This document shows, one piece after another, positions 30,201 to 40,300 of a stretch of DNA of 55,232 bases (the first letter of the stretch is position 1; each line of letters starts with the position of its first letter). The stretch spans positions 2,622,859-2,678,090 of the forward strand of contig BFEA01000004.1 of the NCBI GenBank assembly GCA_003427395.1, written 5' to 3'. A model generated the notes under the pieces. It was not told where the DNA came from. It was given only the letters and a program-made list of their open reading frames with translations, and did no database searches. Position numbers and translations under genes: made by a program. The stretch comes from Chara braunii. Taxonomy: Eukaryota > Streptophyta > Charophyceae > Charales > Characeae.

Positions 30201-32211
30201 CTACACTCTCGACTATCGTCCTTCACCTTCTTCCACTCCGATTGTATTTGGTCTCAAAATTGCGCCAGGCCCATTCGGGTCTCCTCCTTTTCTTAGTGCC
30301 TTCACTACTGGTGTCGGCACTCGACAACGCAGCGGCCTACCCAACAGTTTCTGCCTTAGAGGGGAGCTACCAAGGGAACCGGCTACCAGCCGGTTCTAAG
30401 TCTTTCTCCCCTATGGCTGAGTTCAGTCGACGGCCCGCTCTTCAGCATTGTCGCCGGCCCCGCCACAGTCTTCGCATGTTTACTCTGCTCAGGCGGAGTG
30501 CTCCACCCCCTTTTCTCACTTCCGATCCGACAGTGCCTTGGCGCTGCGGTCTTCTTATCTGCTCCGGCCAACTTGTTGAAAAACTCCGGAAGGAACCGGC
30601 TAACTACAACCAGTTTGACTGGTCTTTCGCCCCTATAACTCAGGCCCGACGAACGATTCGCACGATCGTATTATAGTCCGCCTTCACCAGCACTCTTCCT
30701 CCAACCCGCTTCCCTTAGGCGGAGCTTACTACGCCCTCGGGCCCCCAGAGGGCGGCCCACACACAGGCAGCGGTCAGAGTGTCGAGGCCAGGGGCCCTCT
30801 GCAGGTCTATAACATGGTCCTTAGAGGCAGCAGGTCTTGGCGCAGATCTTAGTGGTAGTAGTAAGCATTCAATTGGGAGCTTCAAAGGCCAAAGTGGAAA
30901 TGGGTTCCGCGTGAACCGCCACATGCAGTGGTACCGTTGTCTCTCATCTCCGAAAGCATCCGGTCGTGAGAGCGCGCCAGGTCCACTCATCTCCCCCCAT
31001 GCAGGCAATACGTTCGCTCCTTCCTGCTCGCCTCGTATCGTTCACAGTGCCTCCTCTTCGCAGCTCTGCAAGTGCCCGTAACGCTACTCTCCGCCGATGT
31101 CCGATTCCGACAGGGAGACGCCAACTGGAATGTGGGAAAAAGCCCAGGGCGCCCGACTCTTCCCCTTTTTATGCGCATCGTCCTTCCACGTGGACCCTGC
31201 TAGTCTCCTCTGTATCGTTCCAATTTTAACGGATGTCCCCATGGACTCACCGCGGTAATACCCGACGGCCCTTCAAAATTTGAGCGGACCCAGGCGATTT
31301 CAAAGATTTGATTTTACTCACCAAGCTCCTATCTAGTCGAAAACACGGGCCTGCACCTCGACAGTTCATGGGTATTCCCACTGAACCAGACCCTTGGGCT
31401 TACGACCAACCTTAAAAAACGGCACCGGACCTGGCCCCAAGCGGTGCTTAGCGAGATAATATTAAAGAAAAAAACAAATGAGGAGAGGAGGAGGGACCTA
31501 CCTGCACTCCCCCGGTCCTGCCAGGCGGCCTGCGATCGGGCTCCCCCAACAAAAACTAAGGGGGATAGTCCCGCGGAGCCCTCAACCCCTCAGCCTCTCC
31601 AATAGCTCCAACGCTTTATTGCCGCCGGTTGCCAGCCTCGATCCCCATACCTCCGTCTCACAAGTCAGCGCCCAGGATCAAGAAAACAGCCTGGGGCTCA
31701 TCTCCACCTGCAACCGACCCGCTCGATCTCAACCATTGAAGCCCTCTGATGAAAGTCCAACACTATAACTAATAAGGCTAGGTCCAAGACTGGGTCGAGC
31801 TTTGTCGGAAACCTATATAAACTAATACTGCACGACGCGCAGGTCCACCGAAACATTTACAAACGTCACATTGTTGTCGATGCTGTCCTCCGCACGTACG
31901 CACAGGTCACAGGCAAACGCACTAATTCCTAGACAATCTTTGAAACCCTAGTTTTAATAAAACATCTGGTCGGCGACCAACGCCGGTTTTCACAATCATC
32001 AAAATGGAAAGATCACGAGCGCCTTCAATCTGCGCGCCCACATACTCTCTACTCTGGTCAATCATCCAGTCAACGTAGACGACAGACACGGTCGTGACTC
32101 GCGCGGTATACTCACATTTTAAACCAGACTTACTTTCTGTCACTTGCAAAACCCAGTGCCCTTGTAAGGGTATTCGCACCGACACCGCTGTTTAACCTAC
32201 TAAATTATTCT

Positions 32212-32276
32212 GCCTTGAACCACTCTCAATCCCCAAATCCGTAGTTTGGTGCTCTATCCAATTGAGCTTCAAGCAC
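32212..32276 (-). pseudogene. trnR: mitochondrial tRNA-Arg(ACG) relic
   Basis: Minus strand from 32276: acceptor gtgcttg, D-arm gctcaattggatagagc, anticodon arm caaactacggatttg with ACG. The T-arm is scrambled and no 3' acceptor matches, so it is a truncated relic right beside LTR A. Confidence 0.7.
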
Positions 32277-32284
32277 ATCCATTC

Positions 32285-32357
32285 GTCTCTTTCGTCTAGG
32301 GGTATAGGACATCGTTTTTTCATGGTGAAGACACGGGTTCAAATCCCGTAAGGGATA
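32285..32357 (+). tRNA. trnE: mitochondrial tRNA-Glu(UUC)
   Basis: A 73-nt cloverleaf: acceptor gtctctt/aagggat (one wobble, all pairs possible), D-arm tctaggggtatagga, anticodon loop around TTC, T-arm acgggttcaaatcccgt perfect. Mt-type trnE; the anticodon stem has weak pairs. Structurally near intact, but in NUMT context. Confidence 0.8.
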
Positions 32358-32461
32358 TGTCGGATATGATATCTATCAGATCAAAGGGCCAGGTCAGGCC
32401 GGTCACACTACCTAAGCCTGTCAGTTGCATTAATTTAATTAACAAAAACAAAACTACGCAT

Positions 32462-32517
32462 ATGACTACAATAAATCAATTAATTCGTCATGGGCGAGAA
32501 TCAAATCTGGTTAAATG
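32462..32517 (+). pseudogene. rps12: rps12 5' fragment, copy 2
   Basis: ATG at 32462 begins MTTINQLIRHGRES, the S12 N-terminus with two substitutions, then departs into NLVKCF. The 40-nt leader matches copy 1 at 22363, showing both derive from the same mt locus. Confidence 0.85.
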
Positions 32518-32576
32518 TTTTAAGAATCTTTGCAATATCCAAGTTCACCCAAGCCAATTTGACATGTGGTTTACCC
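32518..32576 (+). repeat. copy of 22727-22786
   Basis: Second occurrence of the 60-bp word, here joined almost directly to the rps12 start, with about 220 nt fewer between than in copy 1. Confidence 0.75.
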
Positions 32577-32665
32577 GCTCGAAGAGCAGACGCTTCGCGT
32601 CTGAATCCCACGGGCTCGTCAACAAAGTTGCTCCGTCCAAGAAATCACAGGAAACACTTCTTTCA
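32577..32665 (-). repeat. inverted copy of 21757-21842
   Basis: Contains cgcgtctgaatcccacgggc and aacaaagttgct, the reverse complement of the earlier block. Confidence 0.7.
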
Positions 32666-33035
32666 CAAACTCGTTTTGTAATACAATCTCAGAAAGGTTC
32701 CGCTGTACACCGACGCATCGGTGCTTTGGTTCCATTGATTTCAGGTTGGGGAAACTAATTGAGTTAGTTGCAGGTTATAATGTATAATATGTTTTCATGG
32801 GTTTTGCTTTTTTTTTTTATAGGGGAGAAACGTAGATATATGGAAAAAGGCTAGAGGTGTGTCTTGTTTAGGCTGAGCACTTCAAAGTTTTCAGAGAGGC
32901 GAGAAGGTTACGTTTTCTCGAACTTCAGGATGTGATGAGTCGACATCACAATTGTGTTAATTGAAACCACAATAAATAATAGTAAATAACTCTTACTCGA
33001 ATGAAATGAATACTATCGATTGAGGCGAAGTGGCG
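32666..33035. other. mt-like DNA, probable intron end
   Basis: No gene recognised. Immediately upstream of the nad4 exon, so it may contain the 3' part of a nad4 intron; no clear domain V was seen. Confidence 0.3.
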
Positions 33036-33125
33036 CAAGGAATTGAAGGTAGTATTTTACTCATGTTAAGTTGTGGACTAGTTTCTTCAACCTTTTTTTT
33101 ATGTGTAGGTGCTCTATATGAGCGA
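33036..33125 (+). pseudogene. nad4: nad4 exon fragment
   Basis: QGIEGSILLMLSCGLVSSTF followed by FLCVGALYER matches the conserved NAD4 segment that follows, with a short gap, the one encoded at 8340-8468. It is cut at 33126 by the left arm of an inverted repeat. Confidence 0.85.
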
Positions 33126-33416
33126 GCCTCCAGACACAAAGTGCAACAATTCGAACATCTCCGCCAAATTGCTGGACAGAAAGTGGTGGCCAAAACTGCT
33201 TCAAAATGTATCCTATTTAGCCAAAAAACTTTTGGAGAAACTTTCAAGGCTACTTTTGAAGCAAGAAGTGAATCTGTTGTTTCAGAATTATAACAACTCA
33301 TGAGTTCTCAAGAGACTCTAGTGCCGGAGTTTTTGCAATAGTACGCATCACCTCAACACTTTGTGTCCAACAATTCGGCAGAGATGTCCGAATTGCTGCA
33401 CTTTGTCCCTGGAGGC
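33126..33416. repeat. inverted-repeat element enclosing atp4 fragment
   Basis: Left arm 33126-33190 (gcctccagacacaaagtgca...) and right arm 33349-33416 are imperfect reverse complements over about 65 bp (roughly 85 percent by eye). Between them lies an atp4 fragment. No TSD was recognised. Confidence 0.75.
33206..33339 (+). pseudogene. atp4: atp4 (ymf39) fragment, copy 2
   Basis: CILFSQKTFGETFKATFEAR then SESVVSEL, a TAA stop in place of a Gln codon, QLMSSQETLVPEF, ending at a TAG near 33339. Same conserved block as the minus-strand copy at 21307-21452 but with different changes. Confidence 0.82.
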
Positions 33417-33606
33417 TCACAAAAGCATTTTCCTTCGGCCTGGAAGCCTCGAGTGACTTCATAGAGGTGCCATCTATCGTTCCCCAGCGCCTTCGTGGGA
33501 GCCTGGATTAAAATCCTTGTGCCAATGGTTCGAATCCACTTCTAAACGGGCAACATCCATCTCTTAAAAAACTCAATTTGGTCAAATTGCGACTCGGAGT
33601 AAGTAG
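33417..33606. other. mt-like DNA with small GC hairpins
   Basis: Contains palindromic words such as ccccagcgccttcgtgggag; no gene recognised. Confidence 0.3.
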
Positions 33607-33672
33607 GCTAAGGACGGATTCAAACCATCATTCGTGGATTTGCAGTCCAACACATTACCTTTATGCAATAAG
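33607..33672 (-). pseudogene. trnC: mitochondrial tRNA-Cys(GCA) relic
   Basis: Minus strand: atgtgttggactgcaaatcc with anticodon GCA, variable arm acgaatg, T-arm atggtttgaatccgt and acceptor 3' strand ccttagcct. The 5' acceptor and part of the D-arm are not the expected partner sequence, so it is incomplete. Confidence 0.75.
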
Positions 33673-33826
33673 GGTGTGAAACAAAAGTTCTTAATTGGGG
33701 AATACGGTCTTGTAAGATTTACTTGGAGAGCCTTATGCAATCAAAGATTTGAAAAACAATTGATTGTGCAGAAGTTGCGCTCCTTTGTTTATTTTGGGTT
33801 TGGGTGTTTTGCACTTCTATTTAGTA

Positions 33827-33985
33827 TGATGGGTCAATTATTTGCTTTATTCGTATTAACTGTAGCTGCTGCAGAATCTGCTATTGGGCTTACTATTCTT
33901 GTTATTAAGAATAGCGAGCCCAATAGCAGATTTTGCAGCAGCTACAATTAATACGAATAAAGCAAATAATTGAGTCATCATGTCA
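33827..33985 (+). pseudogene. nad4L: nad4L fragment as a foldback pair
   Basis: Plus strand 33827-33905 encodes [26 protein letters not shown], the conserved C-terminal half of NAD4L (complex I). Immediately after, 33908-33985 is its inverted copy; read on the minus strand it encodes [27 protein letters not shown]. The arms are about 75 bp with a spacer of a few bases, forming a giant hairpin. Each arm has its own amino-acid changes. Confidence 0.88.
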
Positions 33986-34012
33986 TCTAGATAAACAAAA
34001 AATACTACTTCA

Positions 34013-34360
34013 TTATTTTGTGAGTCCATCAAGATGGCTTCGCGTCTTTCGAGGAGTCATGCTACCAAGCTTACTCTTGATAGTCTCGTAACAATATATT
34101 AAGAATTTAGGATCTGCAAGAAGACCTATTAAATCCGTATATCTGCCCGAGAGTTTGCGTTCTCTCAACGAAGAAGAAAAACCTCCGTGAATCTTATCTG
34201 GAGGAAGACTCTTGTTCGTCTGCGGAATCTGACTGACCCTCTTCGTTGCCTGTAAGGGTTGGCTATTTGCAACATAATTGTATGAAACAGATATGCCGAG
34301 GTTTTCGAGGGGCGGATATCCGGTACATAGAAGGCCAAAGGTCCAAATGCTTCGATACAT
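34013..34360 (-). pseudogene. group II intron maturase N-terminal fragment
   Basis: A 115-codon frame with NKSLPPDKIHGGFSSSLRER and [28 protein letters not shown], typical of the region before the RT domain of mitochondrial group II intron maturases (plant intron-encoded proteins aid splicing and mobility). The catalytic RT (YADD) and X domains are missing. The host intron is not identifiable. Confidence 0.75.
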
Positions 34361-34473
34361 TCGACCACTAAATATTTATGAGTCTTCTGCATAAAAAGAT
34401 TCAAGATGATAGATTTTTGACTATAGTGCGAAGGCACGTTCCACTTGGAGTGCTCTCGTACGCTGGTACTCTG

Positions 34474-34655
34474 GATCTACCCAACCCCAACATCAAACAT
34501 CATCTACAAGATTTACTTATATATTAGCTTGTGATAAATTAAAAACTGGTAGCCAAGTCATGAATAATGTGCATAGCTTTGGGAACCTGGAGCAAGCTTT
34601 GAAAAATTGTGTACAATTAGCATATATACCAGTGGGTGTTTAAGCTCAAATTATT
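34474..34655 (+). pseudogene. rpl2: rpl2 fragment
   Basis: The frame STQPQHQTSSTRFTYILACD KLKTGSQVMNN, then LKNCVQLAYIPVGV and a stop, matches the middle of mitochondrial ribosomal protein L2 (the LRNIPVGTTVHNIE-type block follows in intact L2). It is broken by TAA at about 34642. Confidence 0.7.
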
Positions 34656-35389
34656 TAAAAGCAAGTTAACTTTGGAAACTTCCATTACTCCACAGGCTGT
34701 TGTGAAATCTCCGTCAACGCAGCCTTTGTTTTACATATGATTTTCTTTGTTAACAGGAGAATCATATTGATCATGTAGAACAAAGACCCTTAATACATGT
34801 GATCCTAAGTGCAACGAAGTTGCCTCTTCCAAAAAAAATCGGCAACGCTTGAAATTTTATATAGTAACCCCAAAGACTTGCCCAGAAGAATTTGAAGCAG
34901 TTACTCGAGGAATTGGTCCCCGAGTCATGAAAAAGTGTTGGTCAAACTTGTTAGAATAGAGGCTCTCATGTCCCAAGACAAGAAACAGAAAAAAAAATTC
35001 TAGTACATAATTAGTCGAGTACGATATCAAATGTCTCTTCTTGCGTTGACTCACTAAAGTCAGGCTTTCGGCTTCGGCACTTCGTGTCCTAAGGTTGCTT
35101 GGAAGTCCACGAGGTAATCTGGTCACTTGTTCCAGTGAAACCCCGCCAACTAGGTAAGAAAACTCAAAGCAAGTAGAGTTGGTGAACCCAATTCAAGATC
35201 GAAAGTTTTTAGACTTAATTGCATTTTTCATCAAACGAGATGCCAAAATGTTCAGTCAAATTATTCTGCCTGAATTAGACATTCAATTGAATGAGGCATG
35301 CAAAGCTTCTCAAACGTCCATTTGTAGATGCTTGTCTGTTGAGAAAACATTCACGTGTGGCTCGTCTGAGTTGAAAAATTTGGTCACGT
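34656..35389. other. mt-like DNA, genes not identified
   Basis: Plus-strand stretches look coding (TCPEEFEAVTRGIGPRVMKK near 34870; DRKFLDLIAFFIKRDAKMFS near 35200), but I cannot assign them. The palindrome gcaacgaagttgc at 34811 is shared with 8998. It ends where an LTR tip begins at 35390. Confidence 0.35.
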
Positions 35390-35651
35390 TGTCGGAGCTG
35401 ATACCCTTACAAGGGTATTTGCTCACGATTTTGTAGTCGACACAACGTCGGCGCCAACAGTCAGGCTGAAGACGACTAAACACGAGGAATGAGGTAAATC
35501 CCTCGACTGTTATGGTCGAGGAAGTTTTGCTAGTGCAAGCACTGAAGCAAGGCGCGCACAGACTAGAGTCAGTGGTTAAATTTTTTCGAGGATTCGCCTT
35601 CCTTATCGTGATGAACGCAGAGACAGTAAAGATTAGGGGATTAAAATTTGA

Positions 35652-35749
35652 ATAACCACACGCGCCACTGGTCAGCCGGACTCGATTCCCAAGTCTGTGG
35701 CATGACAATCCGGACCCATACCTACTGAGCTAGCTCCTAACGTGGTTAT
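35652..35749 (-). other. tRNA-like sequence within an 8-bp inverted repeat
   Basis: Minus strand contains gctagctcagtaggtatggg (A-box-like) and ggaatcgagtccgg (B-box/T-arm-like), flanked by ATAACCAC (35652) and GTGGTTAT (35742). It may be a tRNA-derived SINE head or a decayed tRNA; pairing of the anticodon arm is poor. Confidence 0.3.
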
Positions 35750-36654
35750 ATTAGGAGCTCTCCCAGTATAAGTATAGCACGGCCCTCCCCTTTCTGACTG
35801 ATGTATTGCCTACAACCTTTCCTAAGGGTAGACTCAGACTTCTGCTAACTGTCGTAGCCCGCTACGGCAATCTGGCTACTTTACCAGTTGCTCTGGCCAC
35901 ATGGTCAGGCCTTTAGTAATTTCACACTACGTCTTAATCTGCAGCAAGTAGTTTTGCCACCTCGTTTACTTGACACTTTTGACGTCTGCTGATTTAAGCA
36001 GAACTAAACACACCTTCTTAGCCGTCGATAAACTAAGGAAAATCGTTGTCGCCTTCCGCGCGACCCCTTGAGTTCGCTCCTTTTGATAGGGAGCAGTACT
36101 GTGGCCGCCCATTTCAGCCTCGACTTCGGGCAATAGGGACTCGAACCCGTGACCTCGGATTCGAAAGTAGTTAGAGTTAGTGTTAGTTAGCCCTCTGAAA
36201 ACTAGCGCATTACACTTGTCAGGTAGGAGTAGTTAGTGGTTAGATTATTTTCTTTAATTTATTTTTATTTTTTTGTTATTAGTTAGATTCGTTTTTTTAA
36301 TTTATTTATTTATTCATTCATTTCTTTTCTCTGATCTTGGAGCTGCTCTCCGTTGATCCGCCTTTAATGAACCTGCACCTGATAGACGGGCGGATTCTTT
36401 CCACAAGGTCTGATTCCGTCTGAAGACGGCGTCCGAGGCCTTGGTTCGAGTGCTCGGGCTGAAAGCGAGTGCGCAGCAGCGCATGGACAACGAGCGCAAT
36501 AGAAAGTGAGGGGGGGGACGTCGGGAAAAAGCAAAAAGAAAGGCGCACGATAGAAAGAGGCGAGCGGGAAGGAGGCACGAGCATGCAAGATCGGGAGCAG
36601 CGGAGACAACACGCAATGGAAATGGCGAGGTAGCAACGCAAGAAAAGGGAATAG

Positions 36655-38068
36655 AAAAAGAAGAAGAAGAAGAAGAAGAAGAAAAAGAAGAAAAAGAAGA
36701 AGAGAAAGGAGAAGGAGAAGAAGGAGAAAGAAGAGCGATGAGGGAAGAATCACGAAGAGGTAAAGCGAGTCGGCAGAGAATGCGTGCGGGAAGATAAACA
36801 CGCGAAGGCGGAAGTGGAACGCAGAAGAAGAAGAAGTAGAAGAAGAGGGAGGTGGAAGAAAAAAAGAGAGGAAAGGGTGAGGGCGACTTACCTGTCGCCC
36901 GTTCTCAACCTCGGCACCCTCATCTCCTAGAAGGAAACCACATCATCGTAAGGGTGTTGTCTCCAAGAACAGCGTGCTACGGCCGGTTGGGAGGTGTCGT
37001 GGCTCGGTAAGGGGGCTTTTCGCTCTTTGTCATTCGAGAGGCATCCGAGAGTGTGGCGAAAGTAGTCGGGCTTGACGATAGAGGAACACGCACAAAGCGG
37101 AAACGGAAGACTTAGTGCGTGAAAGACGAGAGGGGAGAGTGTGGTAGAAACAAGAGGTGAGGTTGTGATAGGAAGAAGAAGAGGGGAAGCGCAAATAAAA
37201 CAAGGAAATGTGTGAACCTGAAGAAGGGAGGCGCACGAAGAAGAAAGAAGGAGGAGAAGAAGAAGAAGAGGAAGGAAAAGAAGGTGGGGAAGAAGAGAGG
37301 AGGAGAGAGGGATACTAACCGGGCCTGCATGCGAGGGTGGAGACGTGCGGGATGTGTCGAGCATCTGCCTGACTCATAGGAGTGCGCGCCTGTGCCCGTC
37401 GTTGCCTGACTTGTTGGAGGGTGCTCGTGCTTATCATCGTCCGCGTGCTATGGCCTTAGTAAGTTGTGCGTTGTGACAGGTCGCTCGCAAAGAAAGGGAG
37501 AGACAACAGGTAGGTCTCCAACCCCGCGGCTACCTCACGATACTACTATTGATAGAATGAGCAAAATGAATGTATCTATCACTAGAACATGAAAAAGTAC
37601 ACTACCACACATACGAATCAACTGCTAAACATGGAAGAATACACTACTATGAACATATGTGTGTATATGTACTCCGTGTGTACGTGTGTGCGTGTGTGTG
37701 TACATGAATGTGTGTGTATGTGTGTGACGGAGAGAGAGAGAGTTCAGGGAGAGAGTGGCAAGGGTTTACCTGTTTCGCTGACGGATGCCTTAGCAATGGT
37801 AAAGCGATCTCACCCAAAACAAGAGAGCTGCGGATTCGTAAGTGTATCCGACTGGAGAGGTAGATAGTATACGTTGACGACATTATTATTATTATTATTA
37901 TTACATTTATTATTATTATTATTATCGCTATTGTTATTTTTTGTGGTAGTTGCTATTATTACTGTAGTTATTACTATTACAACTATTATGACGATCCTAC
38001 CGCTGCTACGAAGAGGATGAGGGAAAACGATCAAACCTTTCGCATGAACGTCGAGATATTTACAGCTA

Positions 38069-38122
<54 letters not shown>
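36655..38122. repeat. microsatellite-rich stretch
   Basis: (GAA)n at about 36658-36735 and 36825-36850, purine tracts to 37310, (ATT)n at 37885-37925, (TG)n at 38070-38101 and (AG)n at 38102-38122. Long leucine/serine frames on the minus strand are artefacts of these repeats. Confidence 0.85.
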
Positions 38123-38520
38123 GGGGAAGAAGAGAGGGCACATAAGTGAATTCTGGGTGTATGTGGCATCTCTGTGTGGGGAACGAGGTTGTGAGTGAGG
38201 CGAAAGACATACCTGGTGCTGGAAGCGTGCGACATTGGTCGTTGTATGCTCGTGCTTCGGGAAAGCTGTTGACGTCATCATTCGGCATTGTAGTATAGGC
38301 TAGATAGGATATGCCATCTGTAGTCTGGGCGCCGAGCGCCAGATAGGATATCAACATTGGTTTTTCATGGATGATGATATACCAGCATTGTCAATTATGA
38401 GTTTTTTGTGTCTTCCTATTTGGTGAAACTCGTGGTGAAATTCTGAGGTCACGACCATCCAGTCTTGTGTATATGACGTTGTTTGGTTGCTGAAGTTCGC
38501 TACTGATCATCTTCCTTGCC

Positions 38521-38521
38521 T

Positions 38522-38557
<36 letters not shown>

Positions 38558-38567
38558 ATTATTATTA

Positions 38568-38620
<53 letters not shown>
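38521..38620. repeat. (ATG)n and (ATT)n microsatellite
   Basis: About 12 ATG units then about 25 ATT units; MITE-3 is inserted at its end, with more ATT beyond the element. Confidence 0.95.
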
Positions 38621-38628
38621 GTTATTAT

Positions 38629-39394
38629 CAGGGTTACCTGACCGAACGTTCGGGGGCCCCCGGGCTGGCCCCCGAACGTTCGGGTGCTCGGGGTCCCGTT
38701 CGGGGGCCGAACACCTCCAGGTTCGGCCCCCGCCAAAAACAATTTTGGGGCCTAAAAATAAGTTTTTTTTTATGAATGTTTTTTTGTGAGTTCTCTATGA
38801 TGTAACCTACACCCTATAAATTTTGAAGCCATTCTGCTAAGCCAAAACAACATTAAAAATCGTTAAAGATGGGGGTGTCAAAACGTGCTCGCCCACTCAC
38901 TATTTTGTTTTTTTTCACTTTTAACTTTTTATTTTCACTTTATTTCGGGGCCTAAAAATTTTTATTATTTTTTGAAAACTTTTTAATGAGTTATTGATTA
39001 TGTAAACTACATATCTGTAAATTTTCAGGGCATTTTTCAATGCCAAAAAATAATAAAAAATCGGCAAAGATGGCAGTGTCGAAAAGGTGCTTGCACACTC
39101 ACTCATTTTAATTCTGTTTTTATTTTTTCTTATTTTTATCTAAGTGTTTATTTTCTGTATTTGATTTTTAATTCAAATTTGGTAAAGAATTTGGATGTAA
39201 AGCCCAGGCAAATGTTGTCTAGTTTAGTTTTCTCCATAACATATTTTATTTTTAAAATTATTTTAAAAACTTTTTTTTTTTTTTTTTTTTTTTTCCACGT
39301 TCGGCCCGAACGGCCGAACGCCTTCCCAAGGGGTCCCGTACGTTCGAGCGTTCCGGTTTGGGCGTTCGGCCCGTCCCGAACGTCGGTAACCCTG
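38629..39394. mobile_element. MITE-3, second copy of MITE-1 family
   Basis: Bounded by CAGGGTTACC and GGTAACCCTG, a perfect 10-bp terminal inverted repeat. Flanks are gttattat and attattat (7 of 8 match), though they lie in an ATT microsatellite, so the duplication alone is weak evidence. Length 766 bp; interior motifs align with MITE-1 (3073-3834). No transposase. Confidence 0.88.
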
Positions 39395-40220
39395 ATTATT
39401 ATTATTTTTATTCTTATTTTTATTATTATTATTAATCGTAGTAGCAGTAGTAGCAGTAAATCAGACTTGCTTTCATTCACACTTTACATACATGCAAACA
39501 GTAGCGCAGCAAACTGGCGACATGCGCTGTCGAGCGCATCAGTCCGACACCACACGTGGTAGCGCGGGACCATCTCGGCTGAGTCACGCAGGAGTTGGAC
39601 CAACCTCGTCCCGTGCACACAAATGGAGTTTCCTTAGGCCGCTCCGGTCGAGTGCGCCAGCCATACCTCTCGCGAGCCCCTACGACAGGATAGAGCCTAT
39701 GCGAGGCACATCTTACCTCCACCTTACGGGAGTTGTCACCTCCCTTCGATGGGCGTATCCCCGCCGAGCTACCAGTTCACAGTACGAAAGCTACTCGGTT
39801 GCAATCGCAGAGGTGGACCAGCCAAGGGCGTTTCTCGTTCGCTGTAGCACAGGGGACACGTGTGGTAATACGCCTATTGGACCCGCACGCGAACCCATCT
39901 CTCGGGGGGTTGAAGTCCCAAGCGCGGCTTATCGCCGGTCGACTAGGACGCATCCCACACACCACGCGCACACCGCTCTACGAACACGAAAAAAGAACAC
40001 ACACACATACTCACGAAATGACACAACACGAACAACACGACAACGCTCCTAGCCCCTTCAGTGGTCATCCCATAACTTTCCACTGCGGAAATCGAATAGG
40101 CGTCGCGCGTGAGACTTGGTACAAAACCGCGCGGACGCATGGCTAACTCATATCAACTCGCAATGCAAGCGTACACGTGCAGTCGCGATGATAGCGTACT
40201 ATGTAGTGCCCATAATCAAG

Positions 40221-40300
40221 CGGTCCCTCGTGGTTCCGAGTACCGCTTATGACACTCAAGTGTCAGACTTGAAGTGTCGTGAGGGTCTAATCCCTCACGA
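40221..40300 (-). other. three-hairpin cluster, LTR B
   Basis: Counterpart of 25037-25121: AAGCGGT/ACCGCTT, CAAGT/ACTTG (40257-40271) and TCGTGAGGG/CCCTCACGA (40277-40300). The middle stem differs from copy A on both strands. Confidence 0.8.

Larger units (their letters stand above)
24337..32184 (-). repeat. LTR copy A, 7.8 kb
   Basis: On the minus strand it starts at 32184 with TGTCGGTGCGAATACCC and ends at 24337 with ACGCTCGACA. Its 3' tip region matches the end of LTR1 and aligns with copies B and C (about 80 percent by eye). Hairpins and a TA tract (25431-25477) lie toward the 3' end. No gag-pol adjoins either side; mt DNA flanks it, so it looks like a solo LTR. The 5-bp flanks (tccac, ccgct) do not match, so a target duplication is not confirmed. 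Open frames inside are short and unrelated to known proteins. Confidence 0.65.
35390..38340 (+). repeat. LTR D, 5' part; right end uncertain
   Basis: Starts TGTCGGAGCTGATACCC, the same tip as LTR1, A and B with the internal palindrome ATACCCTT.AAGGGTAT. Hairpins follow: CCTCGAC/GTCGAGG (35501), AGCTCCTAA/TTAGGAGCT (35732), CGTAGC/GCTACG (35853), GCTCC/GGAGC (36076). A TATA-like agtataagtatag lies at 35764. Then (GAA)n-rich DNA (36655-36860, 37190-37300), (TG)n/(AG)n (38068-38122) and (ATT)n. No clear GCTCRACA end was found; a possible end is atcaaca at 38355. The boundary is a guess. Confidence 0.45.

Noticed and set aside
24337-32184. Target duplication for LTR A
   Set aside because: Flanks tccac and ccgct do not match; a similarity ccactg/ccgctg exists but would require shifting the LTR tip off TG...CA.
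36128-36166. tRNA 3' half-like word (gggactcgaacccgtgacc)
   Set aside because: Only a T-arm-like motif is present, with no anticodon arm or acceptor partner.
36364-37364. Long minus-strand Leu/Ser/Phe-rich frames
   Set aside because: They follow (GAA)n and purine tracts and have no domain; composition artefact.
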